From: Alphaproteobacteria bacterium
GTDB taxonomy: Bacteria > Pseudomonadota > Alphaproteobacteria > Rhizobiales > Amorphaceae
NCBI GenBank assembly: GCA_030431335.1
Contig: JAUIJH010000005.1
Span: 1 to 64,000 of the forward strand
Length of the DNA: 64,000 nt
Direction: 5' to 3'
Under the pieces are notes generated by a model that was not told the DNA's origin, ran no database searches, and was given only the letters and a program-made list of their open reading frames with translations. Of this stretch, positions 60,868 through 64,000 are shown one piece after another. A program made the position numbers and the translations under genes. The first letter of the stretch is position 1; each line of letters opens with the position of its first letter.

Positions 60868-61833
60868 TCAGGCGGCTTCGGCTTCGGTCTGGGCGTCGGC
60901 CTCTTCGCGGCGGCGCAGGCGCCAGCCGAGATTGCGCGAGGTGGCGGCCTGGGTCACCACCTCCTTCATGGTGTCGTAGGTCACCTCGAACGCCTTGGTG
61001 ATCGGCCGGTCCGTCGCCGAGGCCACGTAGAGGGTGCGCTCGATGGTGGGGTCGGTGATCAACGCCGCGCCGAGATTGCCCGATTGCACCTCCCAGCTCA
61101 TGGAGCCGAGCGGCTTGACCGCGTAGCCGAAGCCCGCGTTGACGAGGTCGCGCGCCGGTGCGGCACTGTCGATCTCGACGGCGAGCTTGATGGGCTTGCC
61201 GATCTGGGCCGCCGCCTGCTCGAAGATCTGGCGGAAGGCGTAGCCCTCGCTCGGCAGGATCAGCGGATGGTCGAGCACCTCGTCCAGCGTGATGGATGGC
61301 CCGCGCTTGCCCAGTTCCGCCGCGGGATAGGCGAAATAGATGGCGACCGTCGCCAGCGGCACGAACTCGATCTCGGCGATATCGGCCTGCGAATAGGTCA
61401 GCGCCATGTCGATGCGGTTGTCGAGCAGCATGTTGACGAGCGTGTCGCTGAGCGATTCGGTCAACGACACCGACACTTCCGGGTAGCGATCGCGCATGGT
61501 GGCGAGGAGGTCGTTGGACATGGCGTGGATGGTGGAGGAGGTCAGCCCGATCGACACCCGCCCGCGCGCATGGCGTGAATAGTCCATCAATTCCTGCTTG
61601 GCGCGGGAGAACTGGCGCAGCAGGATTTCGGCGTGTTCGGCCAGCAATTCGCCCGCTTCGGTCGGCGTCACGCCGCGCGAATGGCGCTCGACCAGGCGCG
61701 CGCCGAGCTCCTCCTCCAACTTGCGCAGGTGGATACCCAACGCCGGCTGGGCGATGTGCAGATGCTCGGCCGCCTTGGTGATGCTGCCGTATTTGCGGAT
61801 GCCCAGAAACAGACGCAGGCTCTTGATGTCCAT
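60868..61833 (-). CDS. LysR-family transcriptional regulator
   Basis: A 321-aa LysR regulator. The winged helix-turn-helix at residues 1-60 has IRKYGSITKAAEHLHIAQPA then LGIHLRKLEEELGARL, typical of the family. The LysR substrate-binding domain (about 90-290) has the usual IGLTSSTIHAMSNDLLATM and PLILPSEGYAFRQIF. The last 30 residues are charged (EEADAQTEAEAA). It lies downstream of the TTT genes on the same strand and convergent to the molybdopterin enzyme; its targets are probably among them. Confidence 0.93.
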   Translation of the reverse strand: MDIKSLRLFLGIRKYGSITKAAEHLHIAQPALGIHLRKLEEELGARLVERHSRGVTPTEAGELLAEHAEILLRQFSRAKQELMDYSRHARGRVSIGLTSSTIHAMSNDLLATMRDRYPEVSVSLTESLSDTLVNMLLDNRIDMALTYSQADIAEIEFVPLATVAIYFAYPAAELGKRGPSITLDEVLDHPLILPSEGYAFRQIFEQAAAQIGKPIKLAVEIDSAAPARDLVNAGFGYAVKPLGSMSWEVQSGNLGAALITDPTIERTLYVASATDRPITKAFEVTYDTMKEVVTQAATSRNLGWRLRRREEADAQTEAEAA

Positions 61834-61962
61834 CGGACGCACTCTCCCGAAATTTTTCTTAGTGTTATTTCGAGATAGCATCCGTCTGGCTCGGCCGCCC
61901 GTCAAGCCAATTCGGTTTTGCGGGACGCAAAACCCCGCAAAACCGCCGTAAAATGTCCGCGC

Positions 61963-62949
61963 TCAGTCCTCGCCGAACTTGGCGATCACCTCGTCGGGCG
62001 CGTTGAGGATCTCCGCGTAGAGGGTCTTCATCTCCTCCGGCGACAGGTATGAGACGTCGCGGCCCGCAAGCTCCGCCTCGGCCTTGAGGTCGGGATCGTC
62101 CAACGCCGCGCGGAAGGCTTCCCGCAGCGCGGCGAGGCGCTCTTCCGGCACGCCGGGCGGCGCGAAGAACGGCCGGCCGGCCTCGAGCGACGCGGTGGCG
62201 ACGGTGTAGAGCGCCTTGTCGCCCTCCGGCACGATCGTGACGAATTTTCCCAGGTCCGGCAGCTGGCGCACGGTGCCGAACGAGCCGATGAACTTGAAGC
62301 CTTCCGATTCGGCCGCGTCGATCATGCTGCCATAGCTGCCGGAGGTGCCCTGCACCTCGCCGCGAGCGACGGCCAGCAGCTTTTCGGACGTGCCCTCGTA
62401 GCCGCCGATCTGCTCGATGGGAGCGCCCCAGCCGATCAGCAGTTCGCCATAGCGCCACGAATCGGAGCCGGGGCCGGTGGTGGCGAAGCGCAGCTTGCCG
62501 TCATAGGCGAAGAGGTCCTCGATGGTCTCGACCGGCGTGTCGCCGCTCACCATGAACGCGTAGGCCTCGCTTTCGGCGCTGCCGATGGGCTCCAGCTCGC
62601 GCACGTCGTAGGCGATGCCGGGCTTTTTGAGCCGCTGGGCGAAGGCGACGCCGCGGTCGAGGATGGCGATCTCGGTGCCGTCGCGCTTGGCTTGGCGGGC
62701 CATGTAGTTGGCCGCCACGATGCCGCCGGCGCCGGGCTTGTTGACGGCCACCACGTCCGGCTTGCCGGGCAGATACTTGCCCAGATGCCGCGCGATCAAC
62801 CGGCCATAGTCGTCATAGCCGCCACCGGCGGAGGAGCGGATATAGACGTTGACCGTCTCGCCGGAAAAGTCAGCCTGCGCGACCGCTCCGCTCGCGCCGA
62901 CGACCGCGAGCGCGGCGGTGAGCGCGAGGCGCTTGATTGTGTTCAGCAT
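61963..62949 (-). CDS. tctC: Tripartite tricarboxylate transporter substrate-binding protein (TctC/Bug)
   Basis: A 328-aa periplasmic protein with signal peptide (residues 1-24, ending GAVAQA). The Bug fold is recognised from VNVYIRSSAGGGYDDYGRLI, VVAVNKPGAGGIVAANYMAR and LRFATTGPGSDSWRYGELLI. The ligand is a carboxylate or related anion. It follows tctB by 27 bp and is transcribed after tctA and tctB. Confidence 0.94.
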   Translation of the reverse strand: MLNTIKRLALTAALAVVGASGAVAQADFSGETVNVYIRSSAGGGYDDYGRLIARHLGKYLPGKPDVVAVNKPGAGGIVAANYMARQAKRDGTEIAILDRGVAFAQRLKKPGIAYDVRELEPIGSAESEAYAFMVSGDTPVETIEDLFAYDGKLRFATTGPGSDSWRYGELLIGWGAPIEQIGGYEGTSEKLLAVARGEVQGTSGSYGSMIDAAESEGFKFIGSFGTVRQLPDLGKFVTIVPEGDKALYTVATASLEAGRPFFAPPGVPEERLAALREAFRAALDDPDLKAEAELAGRDVSYLSPEEMKTLYAEILNAPDEVIAKFGED

Positions 62950-62976
62950 GCTTCGTTCCTCCCGTTTTTTGTTTGG

Positions 62977-63471
62977 TCAGGTCACCCCGATGGCCCGCCA
63001 GAGCGCGCCGGTGGGCAAGGGCAGCATCAGCGCCTTGCCGAAGACGTAGTTGGTCGCGGCCCAGCCGCCGAAGGCGAACAGGCCCGCAACGAGCAGCCGT
63101 TCGCCGTGGCGCAGCATGAACGACAGCATGAACACCGGGATCGCGACGCGAAAGCCGAGCCCCCACAGGGCCAGGCAGAAGACGAACAGCCAGACGAAGA
63201 ACTCGGCCGCACGCAGCTGGCCGACACGGCTTTTCTCTTCCTCGCTGGCGGCGAAATCGACGCCCGAATCGCTGGAGTCCGCGTTGGCGAGCGAGGGCAC
63301 GCTCTCCACCACGAGCTGCCAGACGAGCAGCGGCAGCGCCACCGCGCACACCGTGAACGGGAACAGCCGGGCCTGCAGCGGCATGTCCCACACCAGCGCG
63401 ACGGCGGCCGCGAACACCCCGATCAGCGCGACCGTGAAGAGGCTGCGCGCCCTTGGCATCACCGCCCTCAC
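62977..63471 (-). CDS. tctB: Tripartite tricarboxylate transporter small membrane subunit (TctB)
   Basis: A 164-aa membrane protein with four helices: SLFTVALIGVFAAAVALVWD, FPFTVCAVALPLLVWQLVVE, WLFVFCLALWGLGFRVAIPV and LLVAGLFAFGGWAATNYVFG, the order and spacing of TctB proteins. The GTG at 63471 forms GTGA with the tctA stop; ATG 63459 is the alternative. Confidence 0.88.
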   Translation of the reverse strand: MRAVMPRARSLFTVALIGVFAAAVALVWDMPLQARLFPFTVCAVALPLLVWQLVVESVPSLANADSSDSGVDFAASEEEKSRVGQLRAAEFFVWLFVFCLALWGLGFRVAIPVFMLSFMLRHGERLLVAGLFAFGGWAATNYVFGKALMLPLPTGALWRAIGVT

Positions 63472-64000
63472 GACGCCCTCGGGACAGCCGCCCGGCCGCG
63501 CCGCCACCGGACGATGAGGCGCGGACCCGCGAGCGCCACGAAGGACAGGGCGAAGATGATGAGGACCCCCGGCCGCAGCAGGAACCAGCCCTCGTAGAGC
63601 TGGTAGGACGTCCACATGTAGCGCTCCGCCAACGGGCCGAGGACGAGGCCGAGAAGCAGCGGCGGCCGCGGCCAACCGGTGAGGCGCATGACGTAGCCGA
63701 GCACGCCGAAGACCAGCATCACGCCGACGTCCTCCAGCCGGTTGGACGCGGCGAAGGCGCCGATCACCGACATCGACAGGATCGTCGGCGCGAGCAGCGT
63801 GTGGCGCAGCCGCGTCGCCATCGCGAACTGGCGCACGAAAATGAGGCACAGCACCGAGGTGAGCACGCTGGAGATGATGAGGAGCCAGATCAGCGAGAAA
63901 GTGACGTCGAGCTGCGTCGTCAGGATCTCGCGCCCGGGCGTGACCCCCACCACCACGAGGCCGCCGAAGATCAGCGCCAGCGTCGACGAACCGGGAATGC
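63468..64000 (-). CDS. tctA: Tripartite tricarboxylate transporter large permease TctA, C-terminal part (runs off the window)
   Basis: About 177 codons of the C-terminal part; the gene starts beyond 64000. The window edge reads GIPGSSTLALIFGGLVVVGV, the conserved PGSSTLA motif of TctA, and is followed by helices FSLIWLLIISSVLTSVLCLI, VGVMLVFGVLGYVMRLTGWP and PPLLLGLVLGPLAERYMWTS. It is the first of the TTT genes and overlaps tctB as GTGA. Confidence 0.94.
   Translation of the reverse strand, partial: IPGSSTLALIFGGLVVVGVTPGREILTTQLDVTFSLIWLLIISSVLTSVLCLIFVRQFAMATRLRHTLLAPTILSMSVIGAFAASNRLEDVGVMLVFGVLGYVMRLTGWPRPPLLLGLVLGPLAERYMWTSYQLYEGWFLLRPGVLIIFALSFVALAGPRLIVRWRRGRAAVPRAS

Overview
This 64 kb window is chromosomal DNA of a high-GC alphaproteobacterium, most likely in the Hyphomicrobiales (Rhizobiales). 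The evidence is the run rplU-rpmA-arsC-obgE-proB-proA-nadD-rsfS-rlmH-envC-ctpA, a SDHAF4-type protein, GluQ, an alphaproteobacterial-style HNH protein, and many TRAP, TTT and ABC uptake genes typical of marine or soil heterotrophs. The genus cannot be fixed from the window. Translational coupling is pervasive: many neighbours overlap as ATGA, GTGA or TGATG, and this decided several GTG starts.

Layout. 1-2.9 kb: 5' part of fumC, an XRE regulator, then a tRNA-Thr(GGU) gene split by a 216-nt group I intron, and a family 2 glycosyltransferase. 3.1-5.8 kb: small membrane proteins and an SDR-DoxX fusion. 5.8-14.6 kb: a long minus-strand housekeeping operon (rplU to ctpA). 14.8-20.3 kb: an amino-acid ABC uptake system without an ATPase gene, fused operonically to a trans-sulfuration-type PLP enzyme, then a 3-hydroxyisobutyrate dehydrogenase-like enzyme and an aspartate carbamoyltransferase-like enzyme. 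20.3-24.3 kb: trehalose cluster (otsB, GH15 hydrolase, otsA). 24.5-34.4 kb: nth, an orphan YnjB-like binding protein, dsbD, a detached sdhB, an FkbM methyltransferase, xerC, transaldolase, priA and SDHAF4.

34.5-40 kb: small exported and membrane proteins, glyoxalase I, HNH protein, esterase, AlkA glycosylase, GluQ and a zinc alcohol dehydrogenase. 40-45.4 kb: a three-gene CheA-STAS-CheY unit whose CheA carries an acidic, apparently disordered insert of roughly 820 residues. 45.8-64 kb: a catabolic and uptake region with an FGGY kinase, an alpha/beta hydrolase, a TRAP transporter divergent from a gamma-glutamyl hydrolase plus cobalt-type nitrile hydratase operon, hydantoinase A/B (5-oxoprolinase family), a lone molybdopterin-binding dehydrogenase subunit, a LysR regulator and a tripartite tricarboxylate transporter cut by the window edge.

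The most interesting feature is the tRNA-Thr intron. A complete IC3-like group I core folds by hand, the 5' splice site is directly after anticodon base U36, and the internal guide UUGCC matches the Thr anticodon GGU and the next two exon bases AA. The self-splicing intron therefore appears retargeted to a tRNA that reads abundant ACC/ACU codons. Other points of note are the CheA insert, an rlmH gene with no canonical start codon, and the nitrile hydratase/gamma-glutamyl hydrolase gene set.
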